Below, in pieces: positions 41,968 to 51,917 of a stretch of DNA of 64,000 nucleotides (the first letter of the stretch is position 1; every line of letters begins with the position of its first letter). Source of the DNA: Porphyra umbilicalis (taxonomy: Eukaryota > Rhodophyta > Bangiophyceae > Bangiales > Bangiaceae); assembly GCA_002049455.2 (NCBI GenBank), contig KV918893.1, positions 62,001 through 126,000 of the forward strand. The letters run 5' to 3'. The notes beneath the pieces are model-generated. The model was not told the origin of the DNA. It searched no databases and saw only the letters and a list, made by a program, of their open reading frames with translations. The position numbers and the translations under genes were made by a program.

Positions 41968-43835
41968 GAGTCACCCGCGAAAAATGCCAATTTGAAAATT
42001 AAAATGCCACTCGGCGATCTCCGGTTTTCCCGCTCGGTGTTGCACCGCCGCGCTACAAACGCCCCCCCTACCCACCATGAAGCCGATTGAAGCCGTACCG
42101 CGCTTCCAGGAGGTCCTCTCCGACTACCCGACCCTCGACAAGGCCGCATTTGCAGTGGCTGCTGAGTCCAATGTCGGTAAGGAGACCCTGAAGAGAGCCT
42201 ACCACCGCCACCGAACGGACGCCGGCCACGTCCATGGCAACAGCACCCTGACCGCCCAGCAGGACGCGACGCTGGTGGGGGTCGTCCAAGCTTTTAGTAT
42301 CAACAACCTGCCCATGTCGACGCGGCAGATAGCCGACTTGGTCCAGACTCACTGGCGTAAGGGGGTGTCTTTGGACTGGGTGCAGCGGTGGGTGGGGGCG
42401 CATCGACGGTTACTCAGCCTACGTGCCTGCACGGCGTTGGCCGACAAGCGCGCTGGTCCTCAGGTGGTTTGTGACGTCCAGGCCTTCTGCGGGGAGCTTG
42501 AGTTGTTCCTCACTGAGCACTCCTTCTTACCTGACGCCGTCTTCAACTACGATGAGACCCGCGTCGTCCAGCGAGGCGGCCGCCTGACAACCCACCGCGT
42601 CGAGGCGGTCTTCAAGGACCGCGACAATGCGGTTTCTACACGCCACAACACGCTGGCTTCCCTGCTTACGTTTGTGGCAGCGAGTGGCACCGTGTTTTTC
42701 AGCGTGTATGAGCTCAAGGCCAAGTTTGGGGATGGTACGTCGGCAACGTTCAACTTTTCCATGGAGAAAGCCCCCACCACCACCCGCTCTGCCTGGCCTC
42801 GCTTTTTTTGTTGGAATGATACTGGCTACCTTAATGCTGTGACTTTCCGCTCGGTAGTGGACCACTTTGCGGCTGAGTGGACGGTGCGCAACCCCGGTCG
42901 CCAGGCTCTGCTCTTTGGGGACCGTTTAGGCCGCCACATGCAGGTCGCAACCATCCAAGCGGCGCTGAACAAGGGCTGCTTCCTGTTCTACTTGCCTCCC
43001 AACAGCTCCCACATCAACCAGCCGTTGGATGAGGCGCCTTTTGCCAACCAAAAGAGCATCACCGTCTCGCGCAGCGAGCAGGGCAACATGGACGCCGTGT
43101 TGACGGGCACGTCGGCCCGTGACACGCTTCTACACTGCGCCTACTGGGCCGAGCGGCACTCCTCCACCCCCGCTGCCATTAAGGGTGCTTTTCTACGGCT
43201 GGGGCTTTGGCCTTTCAACTCGGCGGTGATGTTGGCGCGGACCAGCTTGGCGCTAGGTCGGGGGCCCCCCTGCGAGTCCATCCACGGCGATGCACGCGAT
43301 GCGGCGGCGGTGGTCATTCGCCAGGCCACCGAGCGTGTTGCTGACGTCAACAAACGGGCGGTACGGGGCAAAGCCGTGGTGGAGCGCAACATTTTGCAGT
43401 CGCCTCAGTCGCTGCTGGACATGGACGCGGCGGAGAAGGCCGCTCAGGCTCGGCGCGCGGCCGTGCGGGCCCGAGCCGCTGCCGAGATGGAGGCAAAGAG
43501 AGCTGCCCGTGAGGTGCATGCGGCGGAGAAGGTGGTTGCTCGTGCGAACAACACCTGCCGCGTGTGTCGTACGCGTGTTCGACGGGGGGGTGAGAGTTGA
43601 ACGCGGTGTCCTTGTGAGACGTTTTGGGTATGTCCAGTCTGCTATAAGGCGCCGTCGGCAGGCCTAGTCCTCGCGGAGCATTGTGAAAAGTGTTCTGGCG
43701 AGGTTACGCCGGTACAGGTTGCTCGTAGCAGTGGTGGTGGGCCCTCGAGTGCGTGACATGTTCTTTTTCTCTTCGTTGCATCGCATCTCCAGTTGTCATT
43801 TTAGTTTTCAAATTGGCATTTTTCGCGGGTGACTC
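41968..43835 (+). mobile_element. Pogo/DDE_1-type DNA transposon, apparently complete
   Basis: Terminal inverted repeats of 41 bases (41968-42008 and 43795-43835, GAGTCACCCGCGAAAAATGC...) match at 39 positions. AAG flanks both ends (41965-41967 and 43836-43838), a possible 3-bp target duplication. A single uninterrupted transposase ORF lies between them, with short flanks. Length 1,868 bp is typical for a pogo-like element. It appears intact and is therefore a candidate autonomous copy, nested in the larger block 35443-44016. Confidence 0.9.
42077..43600 (+). CDS. Pogo-like DDE_1 transposase, 507 aa
   Basis: Cuts and rejoins DNA at the element ends. ATG at 42077 (context CACCATGA) to TGA 43598-43600, with no break. 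Residues 1-130 form the DNA-binding part (helix-turn-helix of psq type followed by a CENP-B-like segment ending WVQRWVGAHRRLL). The catalytic triad is visible: D159 in NYDETRV, D282 in LLFGDRLGRH and D318 in NQPLDEAPFANQK, giving DD35D. The PPNSSHINQPLD motif before the third Asp is the classic DDE_1 signature. The C-terminal 100 residues are Arg/Ala-rich, predicted helical, and end with CRVCRTRVRRGGES, which has a CxxC. Usual DDE_1 transposases are 400-600 residues. Confidence 0.93.
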   Translation: MKPIEAVPRFQEVLSDYPTLDKAAFAVAAESNVGKETLKRAYHRHRTDAGHVHGNSTLTAQQDATLVGVVQAFSINNLPMSTRQIADLVQTHWRKGVSLDWVQRWVGAHRRLLSLRACTALADKRAGPQVVCDVQAFCGELELFLTEHSFLPDAVFNYDETRVVQRGGRLTTHRVEAVFKDRDNAVSTRHNTLASLLTFVAASGTVFFSVYELKAKFGDGTSATFNFSMEKAPTTTRSAWPRFFCWNDTGYLNAVTFRSVVDHFAAEWTVRNPGRQALLFGDRLGRHMQVATIQAALNKGCFLFYLPPNSSHINQPLDEAPFANQKSITVSRSEQGNMDAVLTGTSARDTLLHCAYWAERHSSTPAAIKGAFLRLGLWPFNSAVMLARTSLALGRGPPCESIHGDARDAAAVVIRQATERVADVNKRAVRGKAVVERNILQSPQSLLDMDAAEKAAQARRAAVRARAAAEMEAKRAAREVHAAEKVVARANNTCRVCRTRVRRGGES

Positions 43836-44020
43836 AAGGACACTTGACCATGAGTTACAGCTCCAGCTGCTCGCTCAAAACTAAACCGGCACCGCTGATC
43901 CCATTTCTGCCGTCAGAATCGAGTTGCGCTCAGCGGTTTCCGCAGCACAGCCCAGCCAAAACCAGGATCAATTGGCCCTTTTAGGATCATTCGATCCAGA
44001 TGGTGGAATAGACACTATTT

Positions 44021-44662
44021 AGATAGAAAGCTAAAGCGCTTCTGAACTCCCAACGAGGATGCTTGTTGGTCAATCCAGCCTTGCGCTGGTTGCGCGATCG
44101 TGCCACGCTGCGTCGTGTTGTGCCGATCCAAGATTCCCACGTGACAGGCAAGCGACCTGTCCAGTTCAAGCCTGCACGCGAGGGAGACTGGTCGGCGACA
44201 CAATGGTATTCGCGCTGCTGCGCTGTGAAGGTCGTGGTGGCGATAAGCACCGCAAAAGTCCTCCTCTAGCGCAAGAGCGAGAGCGGGCCTATCCCAAGCA
44301 CATGACCGCGATGCCTGGATGACCAGCTTGTTGATTTCGAGCCAGAGGCGTGGTGCTGTCGGGTGACAAACGAGGTCATCTAGCGCTATAGCTGCGCTAC
44401 TGCTTGTTCTTCTTAATGCATGTAGAAGGCAAGAAGGGCGTGTGCTGCGCCACCGTCAAGCAAGAAGATGGAGCGCACGGGCGACAGCAAGCAAGATGAT
44501 GAGTAGATGGCACGACCACCACTGACAGAGGTTCAGCGCGGCCGACAGCTGTAGCGGCTGCGACTTCCAACTTCCTTTCTCTCGCACAGTACCTCGAATC
44601 TCCAACAGCCGGCTCTGCAAGACCTCCAAGATGCAGAGGACCGCAGCAGCGACCAAGCAAGC
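44021..44662. other. No gene recognised
   Basis: Balanced composition, ORFs under 92 codons without motifs. Confidence 0.4.
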
Positions 44663-45362
44663 CTACAACCACCCGAAGGCAGCCTGCTCGAGTGCGTCGA
44701 GGCTGTTGGGGAGGGTGCCCCCCGTCGACCGCCGCGCCAGCCCCGCGAAATATTGAAAGGGCAGGAGCTCATAGAGGAAGAGCGCCGCGTCAGCATCTAC
44801 AGCGCGTCCCGCGCTTGAATACACCCACAGCGTGCATGTTAAATACACCCACAGCACGACGCGGGGGTCGAGACACACGTTTCCCATTCGTGGTGATGGG
44901 GGTGGTGGCCGCCGCAATCTTCTCCAGCTCTCGGCGGGGTCAGGCAGAGAAGCGGTGATCTTCAGTGCCACGGCGGCAGGAATGGCCCCCAAGCCGGCGT
45001 CAGTGTGGCCTGTCGGCGCAGGGGTGGTGGCCGCCCCAACCGAGGCCACGTTGCTGAGCGCGCGCCACCCACTGCGATTGAAAGGGCGGGACGGTCGTGA
45101 AGGACTCCCCCAAAGGCAAACACGAGGCCGGCGGGGATCACCCTAAGGCGCAGAAGGTGGAAACTGGCGAGGAGCGCCCGCGCCTCCGTCAGGGCAGCGG
45201 TCGCCGCCAATGTGACCGCTGTCTTCGCATGCTAGGAGGAGCGAGAGGCAAAATAGAGGAGGGAGGGGGCGGAATGCTCACGGGAAAGACATCTGAAAGA
45301 GAGGGGGGGGGAAAGCGTGGAGGTGTCGCGGCAGCTACCGCCAGGGCGAGCGCCTCAGACAT
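44663..45362 (-). CDS. Possible spliced gene of unknown function
   Basis: Minus-strand ATG at 45362 gives MSEALALA, then a GT...AG intron (45338-45223, 116 nt) splices in phase to TAVTLAATAALTEARALLAS. Further protein-like segments follow in other frames: ASVGAATTPAPTGHTDAGLG with ALKITASLPDPAESWRRL, and the end ALFLYELLPFQYFAGLARR to the stop at 44663. More introns or errors are needed to join them, and the second junction could not be made to fit. A 20-base direct repeat (GCTGTGGGTGTATT) lies at about 44818-44855. No family recognised. Confidence 0.33.
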
Positions 45363-45429
45363 GACCACTGCGCGAACTGCGCGCCGCCGCCAGCAGCGAG
45401 GCCGGGCGACCCCAGCGAGCGCCACTCGC

Positions 45430-45866
45430 CAGGTGGGGCTATAACTGGCGGGCCCAAGACGTGCCTGTTTGCCGCAGGCGCAAGGCCACTTCAGTCATGA
45501 TGGATGAAGAGAGGGGCGGGCAGGCGTGCAGGGGACGAGTCAGCTCTGGGCCCGCCTCCATCGTCAGCGTCACCTCTCCATAGCTCGCCACCGCTGATAC
45601 GCTTCAGCCTATTCAACTGTTGAATGCTGACACCAACTGCAGTTGACTGACTATCCTATTGGCATGACCAATCATCAGTCGCTCCATTTATGCGAGACAA
45701 TGGGCGAGTTCATTGTTCAGCGAGCTGCTCCGAACTCCATGTCTGGGTCTTGCTCTCCTGTCTCGCGCATGGCCAGACCCTCCGTGGTGTCCTTTTTGCC
45801 TTTCACGTGCCACCCGGCTCTCGACGGTGCTTTGTTTCTTCATTGTCGTGCCCCCGCACCTTGACA
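45430..45866. other. Upstream region of the PDI-like gene
   Basis: No ORF of interest. It should contain the promoter and 5' untranslated region of the gene starting at 45867, but no TATA box or other element was certain. Confidence 0.4.
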
Positions 45867-47496
45867 ATGGCGTCGCTGGGCCGGAGATGTCGGCGGCCGC
45901 TGTCCGTGTCGCTTGTCTTGGCCGCTACTGCGACGGTGGCTGCAGTGATTCACTCTGCGGCGGGCGGCATGTACAACTTTGACACCTCCAAGGTGGTTCA
46001 ACTCACGGATGACAACTTCCGGTCTATGGTGTTGGAATCGAAGGAGACCTGGTACGTGGATGCGGCAGCTGTTGTCGGCGCCCTGGCGATACATCCTGGT
46101 CAGTCATGTTGTACCCCCTGCTTTGTCTTTCCATACTCCTCGATTTTTCTTTGGTTCATTCGCCTGACTACTTGTGATATGTATCGTGGCCTGTCTCTGG
46201 TGTTTTGTTTACTCTGTTTGTGCGTGCGCTTCTCTTACTGTTCCTGTTTTCTGTCGACGCTTTCCAACTGTGTTCTGGATGTGCAGGGCTGTCGAGTTCT
46301 ACGCAGACTGGTGCGACCACTGCAAAGAGCTCGCGCCCAAGTGGGAGCGCTTGGCCACTCGGTTGGACGGCGTGGCCCGCGTCGGCGCCGTCGATGCTGA
46401 TGCATCCTCCAAATTGGTCGCACGCCACTCCGTCCAGGGTTACCCCACCATCCTGACCTTTGCTGGCCGTGTCGTTGGCGATGCGCGCCCGTCCGTCGAG
46501 TACGAAGGCGACCGGTCGGTCGTGGCGCTGGCCAACCACGTCAAAGCGCACCTTCCGACCTACGTGGCGGTGGTCCGGCCGAGCGGAGTGGACGCGTTCT
46601 TTGATGACGCCCGCCGCCTACCACACGTGCTGCTGTTTTCCCCGAAAAATACCACCTCTCCCCTGTACAAGGGGCTGTCGGCGGCCTACGCCGGGCAACT
46701 GTCGCTGGGCGAGCTCCGCACCGCCAACAACCCGGACGCGGCGGCGACTTTGGCGCGCTTCCGCCTGACAGGGCGGGACACGCCGCGCCCCAAACTCCCT
46801 GCGCTCCTGGCTTTCCCGCCGTCTTCGTCGGCGCCCGCTGAGGCCGTGTGGCATACAGGAAAGATGGACCCCCCGTCGCTACGCTCTTTTCTCGACGACA
46901 TTGTCGCACGCATGGGGCCGTCTGCGGCGGGCAGTGCCGCGGCTGGTGGTGGCGGCGGTGCGGGTGCCGGCGGCGACGCGCCGACCTTTGAGCAGCCGAC
47001 CGTGGCCGACACGGGCGTGGCGGTCCTGTCCAGCCGTGCCGACTATGACGCTCACTGCGGCGCGCGGGAAGACGGCCGCCTGTGTGCGCTGTCGCTCGGC
47101 GCCGGGCTTGCCTCTGAAAGTGGGCGCGCAGAGGTGGAAGCACTCGCGGAGCGGTTCCGGTTTGACAACCTGGCGTTTGCGGTGGCCGACACAGGCGCTA
47201 GCGCCGGCGCGGCGGCGCTGGCCGAGGTGCTGGGGGTGGGACCGCGGAGCGAAGGGGAGACCGCCACTGGCCCGCTAGCCGGCTTTGTGGTCGTGCGTCC
47301 CAAAAAGGGCCGCGTTGCCGTCATGGAGGGGACCGACGTGGGGTCCTTTTTGGACCGGGTCGTCGGCGGGGATGCCAGGTACAAGCGGCTTAATGAGGAT
47401 TTGCCGGTTTGGGTTGACGAGACGGCGGCAGCCGTCGAGGGCGAGAGTGCTGGTGATATTGAGAGTGGTGCTGAGGGCGCCAAGACTGAGCTTTGA
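45867..47496 (+). CDS. PDI-like ER thioredoxin protein with CDHC active site
   Basis: Exon 1 is 45867-46051 and exon 2 46287-47496 (TGA); the 235-nt intron has GTACGT...GTGCAG and splices in phase (TG|G), giving 464 residues. Residues 1-32 are a signal peptide (basic start, then a hydrophobic core ending near HSAAGG). A thioredoxin domain follows, with VEFYADWCDHC (Cys71 and Cys74) and the cis-Pro loop GYPTI. Later regions look like one or two inactive thioredoxin-fold domains and a Gly/Ala linker (about residue 290). The C-terminus KTEL is a KDEL-type ER-retrieval signal. The protein would oxidise or isomerise disulfides of secretory proteins. Classical PDI has CGHC and two active domains; CDHC and a single active domain are less usual. 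Confidence 0.88.
46052..46286 (+). other. Intron of the PDI-like gene
   Basis: GTACGT donor, a pyrimidine-rich 3' half and GTGCAG acceptor. Removal joins the signal-peptide exon to the thioredoxin active-site exon in phase 2. Unspliced reading gives no thioredoxin motif upstream of the acceptor. Confidence 0.85.
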
Positions 47497-48433
47497 GTGC
47501 GAGGATACTTGTAGAGACGGCCTGCATCGGTTGTAGGGGAGCGCTGCAGCACCAAAAACCGACTGCTCTGCCTCCCAGTAATCACGTCAGTATATGGAAC
47601 ATAAGCCCCGACGGCGCAGTTGACTGCATGCAGCCCTCGGTTAGTGGCTGTGCTTCTCCGCCATAGGCGGCAGTGGAGGAGCCGTATCTTGCACCCTGCT
47701 GTGGGACACCGCTGTTGTTCTCGTGCGCTACCGCCGGTTTAAGAAGTGACTGGAGGGCTGCCAGAGGCGGGCCTGGACGCCGTGGCGGCGCCGGCGGCAG
47801 AGGCGCCGAAAGTGCGGGCGTCCACGTTTGGAACGGAGAGAGGACAATGGCACTATGGACAGGGCAACAATCTCACACAGAAACCCCTTCTCTATATAGT
47901 ACATACATACACACAGGCGGTTATCATCGCCAGGTGCGGCTCCGCTGCTACTCACACGGGGGAAAGAACATGAGCAGAGGCGAGCAGCGGCGGGCAAACG
48001 GGCGACGGAGCGCCACCCACACTCGCTCCACCCACACCATCTAGACTCACACGCAGACGCACCCACGCGTGACGCGGGTCACGAAACAAAGCACGCGTGA
48101 AACGTGCTTCACACCACCTCCTAAAACGCGCGCCACGGCCGGCCAAAGGCAGAGCGCAGCACACGTACCAGTAGCCGACTGGGATCACTAGCAGCTGCAC
48201 GCTGGTGGCACACAACCACCCGTCGCAACCACCCCTCCGTCGTACCGCCCGCCGCCCCGTGCGACGGTACCCGAGCCGCCCAGCCGCGAGACACCCAGCG
48301 TCCAACGCGGCGCGAGACGTTGGCAAACCGACGACCAATGGAAAAAGGAGGGAAAAAACCGCCCCCGCGCAAGCCCGGCCTCGGCCACCCCACCGGCGCC
48401 TCCGCGTCCACAGCGCCGCCGCCGCGGCGGGAG
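47497..48433. other. Intergenic between convergent PDI-like and CBM20 genes
   Basis: No recognised gene. The CBM20 frame could extend to TAG 48121 if the C8 run at 48508-48515 is counted as written. TATATAGTACATACATACAC (47891-47910) is an AT-rich patch. Confidence 0.4.
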
Positions 48434-49040
48434 CTAGGACTCGGCCTGCGCGATGCCATTGGCTGGTTGGGCCGACGCAACGTCGTGGCCGTCGCCCTTG
48501 CGGTCGCCCCCCCCAACGCACGCAGCAGCGACGAGACGCCCGAGGAGAGGTGCTTAAACAGGTTGACGTCGCCCTCCTTCTTCCCCGGCGAGGCTCCCGC
48601 AGCGGGCGCATCCTCCGCCGTCGGCGTCGCGTCGGCCGACGTGGCCGCCTCGGCGGCCGCCTCTGCCGGCGGCGGCGGCGGCACGGCCGCCTCGACGGGC
48701 GCGTCGACGGGCGCCGGCGGCGGCGCCTCCCCCACCTCGTCGGCGGGCGCCGGCGGCACCGGCGCGTCGGCGGCGCCACCGTCGGCGGCCGCCGGCGGAT
48801 CGGCGGGCGCAGCCGCCGTGGCGGCAACCGCCTCGACCGGCGGCGGCACCTCAATGCCGCCGCACGGCTGCGGTGGGGACTCCCCCCCGACCCACGCTTC
48901 GGCCACAACGGCGCCCGGCGTCACGTGCAACCGCCGGTTCTCCCCGCCCTCCCACGTGACCGTCCCGGCGGCCGCGTCGACGCGCGCATACTTGTACTCG
49001 ACCGCCTCGCCGGGGGGGAGGGAGAGCGTCACGGCCAGGG

Positions 49041-49086
<46 letters not shown>

Positions 49087-49232
49087 AGCGGCGGCAGCGC
49101 CGGCGGCGGGGGCGACCAAAGTCGGCGCCGTCGCGGGCGACCAGTCGCCCAACGCGGGGTGTCCGCCGACAATGCGCACGTACGTGTCGGCGGGGGGGGG
49201 GGGGCCGACAACCGAAAGGTCACCTCCGCCAT
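48434..49232 (-). CDS. CBM20 starch-binding-domain protein
   Basis: ATG 49232 gives MAEVTFRLSA, the usual first strand of a CBM20 domain. A G12 run at 49191-49202 then shifts the frame, after which TYVRIVGGHPALGDWSP, LPPGEAVEYKYARVD and VTWEGGENRRLHV follow: the conserved G-x-x-x-x-L-G-x-W, E-Y-K-Y and W-E-x-G-x-N-R motifs that hold the starch-binding tryptophans. A GTCGCC hexamer array encodes a Gly-Asp repeat inside the domain. The rest is Ala/Pro-rich, then GDVNLFKHLSSGVSSLLRAL. A shift at the C8 run 48508-48515 gives a short natural-looking end at TAG 48434; without it the frame runs to TAG 48121. No amylase, glucan water dikinase or phosphatase domain is present. Possible roles are binding floridean starch or anchoring a partner. 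Confidence 0.8.
49045..49086. repeat. GTCGCC hexanucleotide array, seven units
   Basis: Seven perfect GTCGCC units inside the CBM20 gene, read as alternating Gly-Asp on the minus strand. Length variation here would keep the frame. Confidence 0.95.
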
Positions 49233-49854
49233 GGCGCCCCACACACGGCGGCGGGGGGACCGCGCGGCGCCCGGCGGGGCGGGGGGGGAGCGCACACGCC
49301 GCGGGCGCCGGGCGACTTGGGGGTGGGGGGCGTGGGGGGGGGGGGGGGGGTCAAGGTGCCGCCCGACGATGGAATGCGAGCCGCGACAGCGTCGGCGCAG
49401 GCGACCGTCGGCGCGGTGGGTGGTGTCCGGACGCGACCGCGGCGGCGGCGGCGCAGCGGCGCCGGTGCCGCGTGCCACGGGGGCGCCCCCAGACGGACGG
49501 CACCGTGTGAGCGGACACGCGGGCCGACGCCGGGCTCCCTCCAATGACCGGCGCGGCGGCAGGGCGGCCGCGAGACGGGCCGGCCAGGCACACCGCGGCT
49601 GACGAGCGGGTTTGCAGGCCGCGGGCCGGCCCTCGGACGCGCGGCCGGCCGCGCGTTCGAGGGGGAGGAGGGGTGGTCGTCGTGTGCGCTGTCGCGAAGC
49701 CCACCCTCTGCGAGTTGATCCAAGCGGGCCCCGTGAGCGGACACAACGCGGCCACGCTGAATGAGAGCTCTGTCAACGGTCTCGTGAGCACCCCATTCCG
49801 TCTGCAATGAGCCGTTGCGCCAGAGATACTCAACGGGTGGCTGGGAAGCGCCGA

Positions 49855-50421
49855 TCAAACGGTGGGTGGGATTTTCTCAGTGGTACTTGCCTCTGTGTTC
49901 AACCAGTTTGAGTAAGTCTTTATGTCGACCGCGTCGCCGCGACTTTGGGCGGCAGACCTCTGGTGTCTCCCAAGCGGATGGCGTCCGCCGCCCCCGTCGT
50001 TGCCACAGGCCGCGTCGGCCAGCGGCGCGAGCAGCGCCGCCACGAGCCCATTGTCGGCGCAGCCGTAGCGCCTCGTGGCGGCCGGGCGCACCGTGCGCAC
50101 ACCCGGCAGCCGCCCGTCAGCGTCTGCAAACGCGCGGGCCCCAGTCGCCGGCCGGCGCGGCGGCCGCATCCCGGCCACTCGGGACGCGTCCGTTGCGGGC
50201 GCCGCCGCTCCACCCGCGCGTGCGCCGACGCTCCGTCGCTCAGGGCGCGGCGGCGCCGTCGGCGCCACGCCAACGTTTGGCGATCGGTTTGGGCACACAC
50301 CCCCCTTCACCCCCAAAAAAGACCGCCACAGCGTCAAAAAGGATGGACACAGCAACCCGCCGCCACCACCGCCGTCGCCGCCCCCGCCACACGCGTCGTT
50401 TACCGCACAACGGCGGCGCAC
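49855..50421 (-). CDS. Hypothetical small ORF
   Basis: Minus-strand frame of 188 codons with a more varied C-terminal half (RRYGCADNGLVAALLAPLAD, DAVDIKTYSNWLNTEASTTE) and a Gly/Arg-rich N-terminal half. No ATG before residue 80 is convincing; an internal Met lies near 50178. It overlaps no recognised gene. It may be non-coding. Confidence 0.28.
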   Translation of the reverse strand: MRRRCAVNDACGGGGDGGGGGGLLCPSFLTLWRSFLGVKGGVCPNRSPNVGVAPTAPPRPERRSVGARAGGAAAPATDASRVAGMRPPRRPATGARAFADADGRLPGVRTVRPAATRRYGCADNGLVAALLAPLADAACGNDGGGGRHPLGRHQRSAAQSRGDAVDIKTYSNWLNTEASTTEKIPPTV

Positions 50422-50451
50422 TGCCCCCCCCCCACCCTCACCCCCCCCCCC

Positions 50452-50807
50452 TCACGCGTTGACAACCGTATCTGCCAGTGGCAGGTTGCGTCCCGGCGGG
50501 GCGTCCCCCCCCTTCCCCCCCCCTCGAGGTACTCATCCACAAACGCGTCGAGGCGGCTCGTCGCCGCCGGCGGCGCGCCCGCCGGCGGCGCCACCACCAA
50601 CGCCCCCCGCAGCGCGAGCAGCAGCTTTCCATACTGCCGCCCATACGCGCGGGCGAGGCCGTAGCCCCCGACCTCCAGCGCCGCAAACGCGAGCGACGCG
50701 GAGAGGCGGCGGGGGCGGCCGACGGCCAGCCGCGCGAGGAGCGACCACAACTCGTCTGTGCGGGGGGGGGGGGGGGGGGGGGGAGGGCCGCCGCGGGCAC
50801 GCCCCAC

Positions 50808-50840
<33 letters not shown>

Positions 50841-50851
50841 AACGGGTCGCG

Positions 50852-50883
<32 letters not shown>

Positions 50884-51885
50884 GGCCAAACGGGTCTGCG
50901 CGCGCACCCCCCCCGGCGGCGCCCCCCCCCGGCGGCGCGTCGAGGCGCCCCGGCGGCGCGGCGGCGGCGGCGGCCACGGCGGCGACCACCCCGGCGGCAC
51001 CTCTGTCTGCGCCATGGCCGCGTACAGCGCCATGTACCCACACATGCGGTCCGTGTAGGCGTCGAGGCGCTCCCCGTCGCGAAAGCCGAGCGCCGCCCGA
51101 AACGCCGCGTCGGCGGCCGCCGCGTCGGCAGCCGGCGCCCCCCCCCCCCCACCGGCGGGCGCCCCGGAAAGTGCGGCATAGTGTACGGGCACGCGCGGTG
51201 GAGGGCGCCCGCAATGGCGTCGGCGAGGCCACCGCCGCCGTCCCCCCCCCCCCCCCCCCCCGCCGGCGCCGCCGCGCGCCGCCCCGCCGCCGCGGCCGCG
51301 GCACCTGCCCCCCCCCCCCCCCCCCCCCCCGCCGCCCACACGGTCGGCAAACAGACGCCCGCCGCGACGGCGGCGACCGCGTAGGCGGCGCCGACGGACG
51401 AGGCGACGCGCGCGTCGCCTTCGGCGGCGAGGCGCTCTGCGAGCGCCGACGCTGCAAAGGCGCCCGCCGCGTCGCTGTGCGCGGCGGCGGCGGCGAGGAG
51501 GGTGACGAGCTCCGCCGCCTTGGCGCCGACTTGCCGCACCGACCCCGCAATTTGGTTGACCGCCAAGTTGAGCCGCTTCTTGATGGCGAGGCGCGCGCGC
51601 CGCTCCGCGGGCGCCGCCGCGGTGCGAAAGGGGGCGGCGGCGGCCTCGAGGGCGGCGAGGTGCGCGAGCCGCGCGGCGGCGGGGGGGGGGGGGTGCCGAG
51701 CACGTCGCGGCCGCGGGGGGGGGGGTGCGCGGTGCGCGCCACCGCGTTGGCGCCGCCGGCGGTGGCGGCGGTGGCGGCCGCTGCCGCGGCGGACCGGGCG
51801 GCCGCCGCCGCCTCGGCCGCCGCCGCCGCCACCGCCGCCGCCTCCCGCCGCGCGGCCGCCGCCCGGTCGGCCACCGCCGCCCGCT

Positions 51886-51917
<32 letters not shown>

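Larger units (their letters stand above)
35443..44016. mobile_element. Candidate large DNA transposon with nested pogo element
   Basis: Left end AGTGTCTATACTACCAT (35443) and inverted right end (44016 leftwards, AGTGTCTATTCCACCAT) match at 15 of 17 bases. Both continue into related GGATC-rich sequence (GGATCAATTGG and GGATCATTYGAT) for about 60 bases. The block is flanked by ATTT on both sides (35439-35442 and 44017-44020). Inside are minus-strand coding remnants at 35773-36340, 36647-37400, 37491-38740 and 39380-40551, the last resembling a Ulp1-type protease, plus a nested transposon at 41968-43835. Large eukaryotic DNA transposons often carry Ulp1 proteases, but no second transposase was identified here. 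The ends could instead be two unrelated copies of a short repeat. Confidence 0.4.

Noticed and set aside
35443..44016. CACTA (En/Spm) transposon because TAGTG and CACTA occur at the two ends
   Set aside because: Orientation is the reverse of CACTA elements (left end begins TAGTG, right end finishes CACTA), and no En/Spm transposase was seen.
48205..49602. 465- and 396-codon plus-strand ORFs opposite the CBM20 gene
   Set aside because: They are shadows of the Ala/Pro-rich minus-strand gene, which has clear CBM20 motifs.
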